Shown here piece after piece: positions 31,919 to 43,834 of a stretch of 64,000 nucleotides of DNA. The position numbers and the translations under genes were made by a program. Position 1 is the stretch's first letter; each line of letters begins with the position of its first letter. The DNA comes from Sweltsa coloradensis. Its lineage: Eukaryota > Arthropoda > Insecta > Plecoptera > Chloroperlidae. The notes beneath the pieces are model-generated. The model saw only the letters and a program-made list of their open reading frames with translations. It was not told where the DNA came from and searched no databases. The stretch lies in contig JAMZAV010002026.1 of assembly GCA_024449915.1 (NCBI GenBank), positions 50,023 to 114,022 of the forward strand, read 5' to 3'.

Positions 31919-34235
31919 CAACTTAAAATGCTTGTTGAGACATTTCTATCAACTTCTGTACAACAAAGCAAAGCGTTCTGTCCGAATTAAAAAACATACA
32001 TTCTCAACAATTCCAAATTTCATTCGAATGAGTCTCCGAGTTTCTTGGCAGACTTCGTAAGTCCTCGGCTAATTCCGTCCAAGGTTACGAAACACGAAGT
32101 ATAATTAGCCGACTGGGCGTAGGTATGATAGATTTCTTTCACTATAGTCTTTATTTTTCTTGGACAACGGATGTAAGTGCTCGTACGCTCGATTGCTCAA
32201 AAGGTCGGTAGGCTTAGAGATTTGCACACTCGGTTATTTGTGGTGTCTGGTGCGAAAACTTTGCCAAAAACTAGGATAAGCTGCCTCCTAGGGGGTTACG
32301 GCGGGCGCAGGAGGGGGGGGGGGGGGACACGAAGGTGTACGTCTTCGTGCCGTCACATTCTTCATTGTACTTGCTTTGTTGGGAATTGGGTTGGTAGTTT
32401 TAGTTTTAAAGGAGTACTTCGATGATTATTTCAAACAGCAATATTTTGCACCAACGCAGTAAAAACATAATGATTCCCAAATATTTTTGTTGTCATTAAA
32501 CGCATTTCGTAGATATTAGATATAGATAGATAGATATTATTTGATATATATATTACTTTCGGCTGAAGGACTTGTGACGTCACAATACCCCTCTTCAATA
32601 TACTCATATTCCAAGCGGTGCCCAAGCGGAGTTATGAATAGAGAATGAAATATGTTAATAGCCGCAAAACAGAAGAAAACATGAGTGAAGTATAAAACTA
32701 TTAGGTTGACCGTTGACGATACATTAGGCTCACATTAATAAATCGATGAGGATATCCATGAATGTGTGTACTTACAAAATCAAGTAAGAACAATAAAATG
32801 TAAAAATGTATTAAGTTTTTTTGTATTCCAATCCCTGTACAAACAAATTTTATCCACAAAGGTTATTGACTGTCCACAATAATGTCCGCCATGGCTGGTG
32901 GTCTGATGATGGCGTCACGGGCATCGTGTCGTGTGAAGGATGCTATCAAGGTCAAGTCTGTAAGGTTAAGCTTGGCGTGGGTGACATGAAGTGACGTGAT
33001 TAGATGAGGCATGACATGAGTGACACGCTACTATTAATATAACATTCCCGCTCGCTACGACGCCAGATGGTGTAGGCCGCCTTACGGCAGGAAACAACCA
33101 GAGACGCAGACACTAATAAACCTATAAACTTTATAGACGTTAAATAAATAAATAATAAAACAATGAAAGTATTAACTGTGTTTTGAGAGTGGTGCTGGTT
33201 GGCTACATTACACATTACACCCGCTGGCGACGACAGTATTGCCAAGGAGGGTTTATAACTATGTTATACAAATGTGCTCCTAGCTAGGACGAATTCGAAG
33301 TCACAGTTTACGCGTACCACATTACTATTAGGATGGATTCAATTAAAGGCTCATCAGAAATTACAAAAACATTTTCCTGAACAGTTAAGCGAAACTGGAA
33401 CTTTCTGCACTGGACGAGAGCGATACTCACTGGAATAATGAGATAATAATTAACACATAAGTAAATAAATAAACAATTACAAGATAATTTAATGAATAGA
33501 AAAACTATGGGCTTATTGTATATATGATCAGCAAGGAATCAGGTATAAAGAACATTAAATCTTTCACTCGTGTAAATATATATCGTTCATAATCTCCGCA
33601 AACCTTCGTATAATTGCTAGAACATCATGTTAGTACTGACGGTCTGTCTTCTCACAACTTTCAAGACAAAATTTTAATTGGGGGCACATTCACGAACATC
33701 TTTTTAGCTACTAAACTGTAAAATCGCCAAAGTTAGCAATTAATATGATAACATCAATCAAAAGCAGAAAACCTAACAAGAACATTAATCCCAGCTCGAA
33801 ACTATGTATGTGAGTCGCGTTGGAAGAAAGGATAACGAGTTCGACGTTAATTACGGAGAAAATAGCTACAGGCAAATAAAGAATTGTGTACGTCGTGTGA
33901 AGCTTAATTAGACGGAGTCGCGCATGCCAGGCCTGGATTGTGTTCGACGCACAACATAGACGATGCAGATAGAAATATTATTCCTACAAGATTTTGATGT
34001 AATGTTTTCATGTGTGTCAAGAGTAAATATTCATGAATTTGAGTAATTGGATACTTCTCGGGGACAAATTGTTTTTCTTCAAGTGACTCAGGTCATTAAT
34101 TATAATTGCTGACACTTTTATCGATGGTAACAATTTGGGTTAACTTTATCGGTGGTTAGCGTAGAAGTTATTATAGAAGGTTTCTTAATTAAGGTCTCAA
34201 GTAAGAATATTATGTTGAGATAGAATTCGGCCAAG
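31919..34235. other. Non-coding interval
   Basis: A G-run (32311-32325) and a degenerate SINE relative of the 3.1-kb copy (about 33260-33430, with TAGGACGAATTCGAAGTCAC and GAACTTTCTGCACTGGACGA) can be seen. No coding exon is convincing. Confidence 0.45.
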
Positions 34236-34243
34236 GGTATTCC
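34236..34243. other. Target-site duplication of the hAT MITE, left
   Basis: GGTATTCC, repeated exactly at 35067-35074. Confidence 0.9.
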
Positions 34244-35066
34244 CAGTGTTGAATTCAGACTTTTCATCCCGGGGGGGCTATTTAAGATCCCGGTGGTATT
34301 ACAAAGGGACTAAGTACGGGGGGTTTGGGGGGCAAAACCCCCCAACAAAAGCGCCACAGGCGAAAATTTTGAAAATCAGGTTTTTAGAGTGCGTTTGGTG
34401 TGTTTTAGAAAAAAAATTTGGTCTGAACGCAATACCCAAATAATGTAGTTTTTGTGTATTGTGGACGCTAACCTAAATATCCGCTAGATTTAACCTTCAA
34501 ACTGCTAGATTCACAAAACGGTCATTTTAGCAACGAAAACAAATACAATATTTTCCCAAAGAGGGTGAAAAACTGTTTATTTTTTTTTACCAATCACAGC
34601 ATGATACAGGATGCCTACGCATTTGTTACCTGTTAATAGTGTTTTCGCATCGAAAAGTACACTGACCATTTACCCAACATACTTGTCTGTATCAGTCCTG
34701 CAAGCGCATATCCTCTCAAGGCGCGACTGCGAGCCAACATACAAAAGAAGACATAATTGTGAATTCCCTAAACAGAAGTCGGAGCCCTTCGAATGACCAA
34801 ACATTTACAAATCTAGTTCTTGGCCTCATGAGTTGCCCACACGTGTTTCGTAGTGTCTGCCTATTTGATAACATCCAGTTACAAACATAAACCTTAACAA
34901 CCTTCAAAGCACTATGTTCGTGCCTTTTCAAAAACGGCTAAGTTACATTTAAAAAATGAAGGAATATACAGTGCATGAAGTCAATTTATTCCCGGGGGGG
35001 GGGGGGGGCGAATGACAGTTCCCGGGGGACAAAGCTCCCCCGGGATCATAGCTGAATTCAACACTG
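34244..35066. mobile_element. hAT MITE, 823 bp
   Basis: The terminal inverted repeats are CAGTGTTGAATTCAG (left) and CTGAATTCAACACTG (right), perfect over 15 bases. The exact 8-bp duplication GGTATTCC on both sides is the hAT signature. G/C runs (CCCGGGGGGGC near the left end; several near the right) lie just inside. There is no transposase frame. It splits a family B copy: GGCCAAGGGTATTCC continues as TCTGTCGATCGTACG on the far side. Confidence 0.9.
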
Positions 35067-35074
35067 GGTATTCC

Positions 35075-35345
35075 TCTGTCGATCGTACGAAGCGAGAAAA
35101 GAGGCAAACACCATCTCGCAAATATCAGCTAGAAAGAAAGTAAGTACTGCCCGAAACTAGAGGCGAGCTCTGGCAGTTATCGTCGGGGACCGCTCCCTCC
35201 CCCTTGACGACCTCCTCGACAACGACACAAACGATCACGAAGACGACGACGACTACGACGTGACAAACCTCCTCCTGCCTATGGCTGGATCCGTCCAGCA
35301 TGAGCCCTTCTTCATCATTTCCTAGGCTAGAGTTGTGCATGACTA
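35075..35345 (+). repeat. Dispersed repeat family B, right part of the split copy
   Basis: Continues with CTGTCGATCG, GAGGCGAGCTCTGGCAGTTA, a GACGACGAC-rich stretch, and CCTAGGCTAGAG. The left part ends at 34243. The end GTTGACGCGCCC is missing. Confidence 0.75.
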
Positions 35346-35921
35346 TAGTAGTACTTTATTTGTTGTTTGATATACATACAGAAACATGTAACCTAACAAC
35401 AAAAAGGCGAGGTTCAATCCAGCACGATTGTTCTTCCACCTAAGCCATATACATATACATAGAAATTTAACATTAATTATTTAAAGACATTTTACATTTT
35501 TACAACGAAAGATAATATAAACATAAAGAGAGAAGTTATATAAAAATATAGTACATATAAATGTAGTATCCATAAACCATGTTCTCAATGTTACACTAGC
35601 CAAGCCCTAGTACATATTCCGATAACTAGTAATGGCAGCCTTCAATGAGGTATGTTTTAAGGTTCCTACTAAAGGTGTGTATAGATTTAATATTTTTTAT
35701 TTCATTAGGTAGGGTATTGAACAACTTTATGCTATTATTATGTGTATATAATATGTGTATATATTATAATTATATATTATTATATCTAACAGATGGCGCC
35801 CCCTTGAATTAAATAAACTCGACATTTATGGTTGTATCCATATTTTGAGAGTAAGAACACTCGTGTTGTAGTTGGTACCAAAATAGCAGACCATTGACAT
35901 TTTCTTTACGACTCACCGTTT

Positions 35922-36230
35922 GGGTCTGGCGTAGAATTTGGCCCCGAGCATGGCTCTGCTCTCAGTAAAAGGCGAGGAAAGAGACAAAACCCCAACTCGC
36001 AAATATAGCAACATTTCACTCTGGCCGTTCCTTGACGACCTCCCCGACGAAGACGTCCATGACAACTAAAACTATGACCAAGACCGTGACGAACGCTACG
36101 TGAGAACTTTCCTCCCCCTACCCGTGGCTGGTTCTGACCAGCATGGGATTCTTCTCCCCATATCCCCTAGGCTAGAGTGGCGTATTATGACCTAACGGTT
36201 GACGCGCACTTAATCCAAATAAACCCCAAA
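35922..36230 (+). repeat. Dispersed repeat family B, copy
   Basis: GTTTGGGTCTGGCGTAGAAT to GGTTGACGCGCACTTAATCC, about 310 bp. The segment 35346-35921 before it is non-coding and AT-rich. Confidence 0.75.
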
Positions 36231-36894
36231 AACTCTCCACACACACTATACATAACTTGTTATCGAGAGTCTCACCTGAAGACTGATATCATTTTGTCCA
36301 TAGAAAAATTTCAAACGAAATTCACATTTTGATTAACGACACGCAGAGTCAAAAAGAAAGATCTAAATTTTTCTATAATCTATCTTTTCAAAGGAATGCA
36401 AACGCCATGATGATTGCAAAATATCTTCACATCTCCAGATCAAAGCAAACTTTGATAAATTTAAAAGATCAATGTGGTGTTGAGAAATTCTCTTCCTTGA
36501 GGGTCCAAAGCTACTCTCTCTGGTCATTGCACTGCACCCTGAAGACGAGTTAATTTAAAGTGAGTTATTCATCCTATTTTTCTCTCCGCCATCAATGAAT
36601 GTTTTCTGTATCAAACGGCACAGGAGCGGCCAACCTGACAGAATGTATTACCAACATAAATTTAGAAAGAGCTCTTACTTAGATGAGTCAGTTGGTGTGA
36701 CCGTTGTGAAGAGAGAATGCGTGAAGCTATTTTAAGTGACATTATTTACACCACTCCAGCCGGCCGGGTGTGAAGGGCGCCATCTTATTTGAGTTGAAGT
36801 GAGACACAGGCTAGAACAATAGCCTACAGAGAGATGGTAACATAATAATATGAAAGCCAAGAAAGAAAAAAAGTTCAAATTTTTAAACCACGTT

Positions 36895-37055
36895 ACATAA
36901 GGAACTAGTGCGTCTTCAGTATAAACCACGTTACATAGACTTTGCCTCCACTTAAACTAGATTCATAAACATTACACTATTTCGAACACAGAAGGCGGTA
37001 GGAAAGAATAAGGAACTAGTGCGTCTTCAGTATAAACCACGTTACATAGACTAGT
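36895..37055. repeat. Direct repeat, 44 bp, 111-bp period
   Basis: ATAAGGAACTAGTGCGTCTT followed by CAGTATAAACCACGTTACAT and AGACT is present at 36897 and 37008. The sequence between differs. Confidence 0.85.
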
Positions 37056-37092
37056 TTGGAAAAAGTATTGCCTTGCGTCTATTCTATAAACG

Positions 37093-37355
37093 CTTCCCCC
37101 GTCTGGACCCGGGGCTAAGTTGACCCAAGCCCAGGGTATTTCTCTGCCGATCGAAGAAAGCGAGAAAGAAGGTAAAGTCAAACTCGTAAACGTAAGTATG
37201 TAGGTAGATTACTCCCCTAAAACTAGAGGCGAGCACTGGCAGGCGACACGGGAAACTCCCACTCTTCCCTTCCCCTGCCAGCGCCAGGTTCTGTCCAGCC
37301 CACATCCCCGAGGTTTAGAGTGGCGCATTAGACCTAAAGGTGGCGCACCCTTAAT
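37093..37355 (+). repeat. Dispersed repeat family B, copy
   Basis: CCCCGTCTGGACCCGGGGCT to GGTGGCGCACCCTTAATCC. The GAC-rich part is shortened. Confidence 0.7.
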
Positions 37356-37680
37356 CCAGATAACATAAATATACAAACGTTTGATTTCGACCACACATGG
37401 AACATCCAAACGCCTGAATGTTTCTTGGAATAAACGCGAATGATAGTGAAATGTTGCTGCTTACGCGATAACCTTGGTCTAGAAACGCACTATTTCGTCT
37501 CGAACGGATGCACTTGCGACTTCCACCAATAAATAACACGACATTTCCGCGTGTTCACCTGTGCTGTGACTTGGGGCGACTCCAAGTGGGTGAAGGTGAC
37601 ATTAACCTAGTTTGGGGTGGGATCTACCTTTGAGAGGAGCGACGCGACCTAGATACGTCCATCGTCACAGAGAGGTGACT

Positions 37681-37864
37681 TCCCGGTCGCTCAGCGGCAA
37701 TGTCTTCAGATTATAATAGGCTAGCAAGTAGCAACTGGCCAACGTGACGGTGTTGAGGTCCCAAGTTCAAATCTCGTCGTGACCGGCATTCTTCACTGAA
37801 GGTTTTTTCCTTTTTTCCCTAGATTTTCCTCAATCGCTATTACAAATGCAGCGATTGAGTCCTC
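37681..37864 (+). mobile_element. tRNA-derived SINE fragment
   Basis: CGGTCGCTCAGCGGCAATGT resembles an A-box head, and GTCCCAAGTTCAAATCTCG a diverged B box. The body ends AATGCAGCGATTGAGTC just before the TTAA of the next MITE. Confidence 0.45.
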
Positions 37865-37868
37865 TTAA

Positions 37869-38512
37869 AGGGGCTAAAAACCCCAAAAATTACTTTTTAC
37901 CACGTGATCTATAGCACAATACTACACTAAAATGACCGTTTAAAAAATTATATCTTGTAACTGTGATTTAACACGATTTTTTTAAATTTTTTTGATCCAG
38001 AAATTTGCGAAAATTGGTGTTTTGGAAAATTTCTTAAATCGGCATTAACCTGCTTCTTTTTTGGGCCACATAGATACTAGAGCATAGTACCAATCTAAAA
38101 TGACCCTTTATAACATCGTGTCTTGAAACTGTGCCCAAATATACCCTCAAACACGCAAAAATATGCATTCCAAAATCACACCCCATCTTAGTAATCAGCA
38201 TATTTTGACCGAACTACTTGCTCAAATTACAAAACAAAATATAGAGAATTTACAGAAAAGGCTGTAGAGTACGTCAATAATGGCCAATATTTTTTTGCAT
38301 CAAAATCCTCCAAGGTCACGGGGCATAAATATCGTTCCCATGTTATTTCTTATGGGAGATTTTTGCCGATGGGACCTAGCTCGAAAAATGTCATGTTTGA
38401 CAATTTTTTGGGAGGTCATTGTGGCCCCAATAATTTTTCTGTTAATTGCCAAATTCATTACTAGTGAGCCTGAATGAAATATATTTTTTGAGTTTAGCGG
38501 TTAAATACCCCT
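37869..38512. mobile_element. TTAA MITE (piggyBac- or Kolobok-like), copy 1, 644 bp
   Basis: TTAA at 37865-37868 and 38513-38516 flank an element beginning AGGGGCTAAAAACCCC and ending GGTTAAATACCCCT; the ends are short inverted repeats. It matches the insertion in the CR1 LINE (42586-43228) over its whole length, in the opposite orientation. The 65-codon open frame inside is also seen in that copy but has no coding support. Confidence 0.85.
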
Positions 38513-38559
38513 TTAAACGTCCCTCGGACATCTCTTCACGAATTGTCCTTACTCCAATA

Positions 38560-40232
38560 TACCTAGTTGAGACACCTTAAGAGGGGCATAAGTCTACATA
38601 CTCCCTATAACAGGCCTACATAGCACCCTATAACCTAGTAGAGACACCTGAAGAGGGACATAGGCCTACATAGCACCCTATAACCTAGTTGAGACACCTG
38701 AAGAGGGGCATATGCCACATGCACCTATAACTGTTGAACACCTAAAGGCACAGCCTTATCACCTTACCTGTTGAGCACCTAAGGGGTAGGACTACATTAA
38801 CCTAGTTGAGACACCTGAAGAGGGCGACAGGCCTAATAGCCGTCCTATGTCACAGAGAGGTGACTATCCCGTGCCAGGGCAATGCTTTAAGACCCTATAA
38901 CCTAGTAGAGAACTGAAGGGGGCATAGGCCACATAGCACATACCTAGTTGAGGACATCTAGACAGGCTTTTGCCTTTTAACCTAGTTGACCCTGAATGCT
39001 ATCAAATGCACCACATTGAGACCTCTTAAAGGGGCATATAATAGCACCCATAAATACTTTTGACACCTGATGAGCTATAGCCACATAGCACACTATAACT
39101 ATTGAACCTTAAAGGAGATAATCTTGTACATACTCTATAACACGCCTTTTTAAATTTTGACCAGAAACTATAGAGACATAAGAGTTGGACATAGTCCTAA
39201 ATCAGCACTTAACCTAGTTAGCACCTTATTGGGCACACCACTAGACTTACTAGCTTAGTACAACTAAGATGACAAGGCCTTTATAGCACCATACTAGTTT
39301 GAGACACTGAATGAGGCCAATATCTTATACCCTCAAACCTATGCAGAACGAATATGCATAGGCCAACATAGCACCAACCTGTTGAGTACACTGAAGAGGG
39401 GCACAGGCTATTAGCACCAAACTACTTGTAGAACTTAGAAAGAGGGCAAGGCCAAATAGATAACCTATTAGAAAAGCTGAAGAGGTACCATAATGGCCTA
39501 ATAGTTTACTAGTTTGAACACCTGAAGGGGCACTAGGGCACAATAGCTCCCATTTACCTAGTGAGACACCTTGAAGAGGGCATAGGCCAAAATAGCCCTT
39601 AATAGTTTGACACTTGAAGGAGGGGCATGTAGGCCCCAATACACCTTATACTAGTTGAGATCCAAGAAGCATAGGACCAAATAGCAACCTATAACTAGTT
39701 TGAGCACTGAATAGGGGCATGGTCCAACATAGCACCCTATAACCCTAGTTGACACCTCAAGAGGACATGTCCTTACTCCACTATAACCTAGTTGAGACAC
39801 CTGAAGAGGGGCTAGCCTACATAGCACCTATACCTTTGAGACACCTGAAGAGGCATAGGCCCACATAGCACCCTATAACCTAGTAAAGACACCTGAAGAG
39901 GGCATAGGCCTTTATAGCACCCTATAACCTAGTTGAGACACCTGAAGAGGGGCATATGCCTTTATAGCACCCTATAACCTAGTTGAGACACCTGAAGAGG
40001 GGCATAGGCCAACATAGCACCCTATAACCTAGTTGAGACACCTGAAGAGGGCATAGGCCAACATAGCACCCTATAACCTAGTTGAGACACCTGAAGAGGG
40101 GCATAGGCCTACATAGCACCCTATAACCCAGTTGAGACACCTGAAGAGGGGCATAGGCCTACATAGCACCCTATAACCTAGTTGAGACACCTGAAGAGGG
40201 GCACAGGCCTACAGAGCACCCGATAACAGGTT
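38560..40232. repeat. 50-bp minisatellite array
   Basis: The unit CTATAACCTAGTTGAGACAC plus CTGAAGAGGGGCATAGGCCT and ACATAGCACC is 50 bp (for example GTTGAGACAC at 40081 and 40131). About 30 units; the right end (39780-40230) is regular while 38850-39760 is full of small deletions. Confidence 0.92.
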
Positions 40233-40435
40233 TCCCTCGGTAAAAAAATGTATAATAATAATAATAAGTCCGACAGTTGTGATCTTTCCGTAGGCTTTAT
40301 TAGACAATAGATATAGGGAGTTATTAATTTGTAATTTACAAAATTGACCATGAAGGTAACAAAAATTATGTGTGAATTTGATCAGGGTGTGTTTGAGTTT
40401 CTTGTTTATTTATTTTTATTCACAATTAATTTGAA

Positions 40436-41043
40436 GTTGGATCCCCCGTCTAGGTCCGGTGTAGAACTGGCCAAGAGCATGGCCTATTGGATTGTCTGCA
40501 GTCGCGACGCACGCACATGTCCTAACCCAGAGCATGGCCTATTGGATTGTCTGCAGTAACGACGCACGCACATGTCCTAACCCAGAGCATGGCCTATTGG
40601 ATTGTCTGCAGTAACGACGCACGCACATGTCCTAACCCAGAGCATGGCCTATTGGATTGTCTGCAGTCGCGACGCACATGTCCTAACCCAGAGCATGGCC
40701 TATTGGATTGTCTGCAGTCGCGACGCACATGCCCTAATCTGTTAATCGTAAATCACGACGAAAGAGAGTCGCGACGCACATGCCCTAATCTGTTAATCGT
40801 AAATCACGACGAAAGAGACAAATTTCATCCCGCTAGCATTTGCTGGTAAGTAGGGGAGTATGGATTGTACCAAGAAACTAGACGCGAGTTCTGGCGGTCG
40901 TCGTCGGGGACCCCGCTCGTTTATCTTGACGACAACGACGACGAACAAACCCTTACGAAGACGGATAACAAACTCGACGTGAGAATTCCCCCTGTCCTCA
41001 GGTTCTGATCTTCGTGAGACTTTCCTCCGCACATCCCCAAGGC
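40436..41043 (+). repeat. Dispersed repeat family B, copy expanded by internal tandem repeats
   Basis: The start (CCCGTCTAGGTCCGGTGTAG) and later part (ACGCGAGTTCTGGCGGTCG) are family B. In between, a 55-bp unit with GAGCATGGCCTATTGGATTG recurs at 40481, 40536, 40591, 40646 and 40697. A second 50-base unit (GCACATGCCCTAATCTGTTA) is then present twice. Confidence 0.8.
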
Positions 41044-41230
41044 GCACTTAAGACTCTTACAGATATTTTGAACGTCAATGGAAAATTGCTGGATGTTGGT
41101 CGAATGAAAGAGGAACTTGAAAAAGAAAAGAAAAGAAGAAAAAACGGAACAATATGCAAATTTTGGGTCAGTAAGAAAATTAAAGTTCTAGGTGCAATAC
41201 TTGATTTTGAGCTTTGCTATTTTATTGTAT
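41044..41230. repeat. Repeat X, left arm of a large inverted repeat
   Basis: GACTCTTACAGATATTTTGA through GGTGCAATACTTGATTTTGA is matched in inverted orientation at about 45505-45707. Both copies sit directly inside inverted family B copies. Confidence 0.75.
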
Positions 41231-41422
41231 TGTATTTATTTAGCCTCGTTTAGTTCATATACATTAATATATAAAATATACAAAATACTGAACATTTGAG
41301 TTGTCATTAATTTATAAAAAGTTTTCAAACACTAAAATTACAATTAAAAATTAACTAAGAGAGTGTTCATGCAGAATCGGCAAAAAAAACTTTATAAAAC
41401 TGCGTGCTTTGGGAGAGTCGAT

Positions 41423-42581
41423 CTAAATTGCTCTACGAGTACAATCTTTGATATTCCTGATTTGTAACGGTAGGTTTGTGCCCGACACTGCAAGCCCTTT
41501 TTGTCTCATTGATAGCTTACACTTTGGTGCCCTTAGTTTATCCTTATTCCTAGTATTTAAATTATGAAAATCTGAATTACTAGTAAATAGGTGAAGATTT
41601 TTGTGAACAAAAATTACTATTTCATAAATGTATACACAGGGCATGGGTAAAATGCATAGTCGTTTGAACAGAGTCCGGTAGCCAGACTTAGTTATTGATC
41701 TTATGGCTTTCTTCTGTAAAATAAATATTTTGTTGCTGTCAGTTGAATCCCCCCAAAGAGCAATTCCGTAAGTCATTACTGCGAAAAGTATGAAGTAAGT
41801 AAGTATGAAAAATACATCGATCTTATAGAGGTGTCGTTTACCATTCGGTTGAGTTTCTTTAGTATAAAACATGCAGTTGCTAGTTTAGGTGTAAGTTTTT
41901 TAATATGCAATTTCCAGCTTATGTTACTATCTAAAAGCAATCCTAGAAAATTTGCATCTTTTGATACTGGAATTTTGTCCGAGGCGTCCGTTCCGTCATT
42001 AAAAATGTTAATATCTACTAAAAATTCGCTTTTGTTCGTATGAAAGTTAACCAGTACCGTTTTCGCGTTATTGAGAGAAAGATCATTAACTTTAAACCAC
42101 TCGTCATTTTCTTTATTAGAACTGTTGGCTGATCGTTCCAGTACTTCCCTCTCTGCATGAGCTAAGACACGACTACTGTCATCCGCGAATTGGACTACAA
42201 GCCCCGAAGACACATTTAATGGTAAATCGTTTGTATGCAAATTAAACATGATTGGTCCTAAAATGGACCCCTGAGGAACTCCTGTCTTTATTGTGCACCA
42301 ATCTGACCTCACTGTTTCTTCCACATTCGCCTCCTTATTATGGTAGCTAATATCGACACACTGTTGTCTGTCAGCCAAATAAGACTGAAACACCACGTAT
42401 ACCATAAAAGTCCAATTTTAGAAGAAGTGTCACATGATTGATAGTATCAAAAGCTTTCGAAAGGTCAAAGAAAAGCCCGAGGACTTTCTCGCCTTTATCC
42501 AGAGATTTTAAAATTTCCTCTGTCAAAGAAAAAGCAGCTGTGAGTGTAGATCTGCCTTTCATGAAACCATTTTGATTGGGG
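41423..42581 (-). pseudogene. LINE reverse transcriptase, C-terminal two-thirds
   Basis: The overlapping pieces carry NPNQNGFMKGRSTLTAAFSL, FFDLSKAFDTINH (palm Asp), GVPQGSILGPIMF, then QFADDSSRVL, which is the usual FADD box (catalytic Asp-Asp intact). They continue through FLGLLLDSNISWKLHI and AVMTYGIALWG. Frame changes occur near 42390 and 41800-41870. Confidence 0.85.
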
Positions 42582-42585
42582 TTAA

Positions 42586-43228
42586 AGGGGTATTTAACCG
42601 CTAAACTCAAAAAATATATTTCATTCAGGCTAACTAGTAATGAATTTAGCAATCAACAGAAAAAATATTGGGGCCACCATGACCTCCCAAAAAATTGTCA
42701 AACATGACATTTTTCGAGCTAGGTCCCATCGGCAAAAATCTCCCATAAGAAATAACATGGGGACGATCTTTATGCCCCGTGACCTTGGAGGATTTTGATC
42801 CAAAAAAATATTGGCCGTTATTGACGTACTCGACAGCCTTTTCTGTAAATTCTCTATATTTTGTTTTGTAATTTGGGCAAGTAGTTCGGTCAAAATATGC
42901 TGATTACCAAGATAAGGTGTGATTTTGGAATGCATATTTTTGCGTGTTTGTGGGTACATTTGGGCACAGTTTCAAGACACGATGTTATAAAGGGTCATTT
43001 TAGATTGGTACTATGCTCTAGTATCTATGTGGACCAAAAAAGAAGCAGGTTAAAGCCGATTTAGGAAACTTTCCAAAACACCAATTTTCGCCAATTTCTG
43101 GATCAAAAAAATTAAAAAATTCGTGTTAAATCACAGTTTCAAGGTATAATTTTTTAAACGGTCATTTAAGTGTAGTATTGTGCTATAGATCACGTGGTAA
43201 AAAATATTTTTTGGGGTTTTCAGCCCCT
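42586..43228. mobile_element. TTAA MITE, copy 2, inserted in the LINE reverse transcriptase
   Basis: TTAA at 42582-42585 and 43229-43232 flank 643 bases that begin AGGGGTATTTAACC and end GGTTTTCAGCCCCT. The duplicated TTAA lies within the RT codons between TNKI and NPNQNGF, so the insertion caused no loss of target sequence. A near-full-length copy in the other orientation is at 37869-38512. Confidence 0.9.
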
Positions 43229-43232
43229 TTAA

Positions 43233-43734
43233 TTATTTTATTTGTGTTTAGAAAACTATATAGCCTCTTATGCATTACTTTTTCTAGCACTTTAGAGAAA
43301 ATTGGTAGGATCGATATAGGTCTATAATTTTTTGCACAAGTTTTGTCACCTTTTTTAAAAATAGGAATGGTTCTCGTGTATTTAAACCACTTTGGAAACA
43401 ACCCTGTCTGCAAAGAATTGTTGCATATTACTGTTAGAGGAAGAGCAACGAACTTGGCCACACGTTTAACTACCATTTGATTAATTCGGAAAATATCGAC
43501 TGTGCTCGTGCTTTTCATATTTTTAATTATTTCTTCAACTTCTATCAACGACGTCGGTTTAAGAAACATTGATTTACTACAGCGTACAGTTGAGGCCCTT
43601 AATTTATTTAATGCATGCTCAGTATTTATTGCACTTGTCAAAATATTATTATTTTCTGCAACTTCTATATAGTTCTTATTTAAAATGTTTGCTATTTCTT
43701 GTGGCGTTTTGACTAACAGACCATCCGAACACAA
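43233..43734 (-). pseudogene. LINE reverse transcriptase, N-terminal third
   Basis: Contains the lead-in WFKYTRTIPIFKKGDKTCAK, NYRPISILPIFSKVLEKV and MHKRLYSFLNTNKII, the standard first RT motifs of Jockey/CR1 elements. It ends at the MITE insertion. Confidence 0.85.
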
Positions 43735-43834
43735 GCTTATATTATGCTTAGGAGGTGATTGTCTACCCGATTCCTCACGTATAATATTCCACGCAGTTGT
43801 AACTTTATTGTGTGATTTTTTTTATTTGTTCATC

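Noticed and set aside
38280..38477. 65-codon frame in the TTAA MITE, also seen at 42630-42959
   Set aside because: Its conservation is explained by the shared MITE sequence; the diverged third copy at 48.3 kb does not keep the frame.
38560..40232. Regularly repeated units resembling a CRISPR array
   Set aside because: The units are head-to-tail with no unique spacers, in a eukaryotic context; it is a minisatellite.
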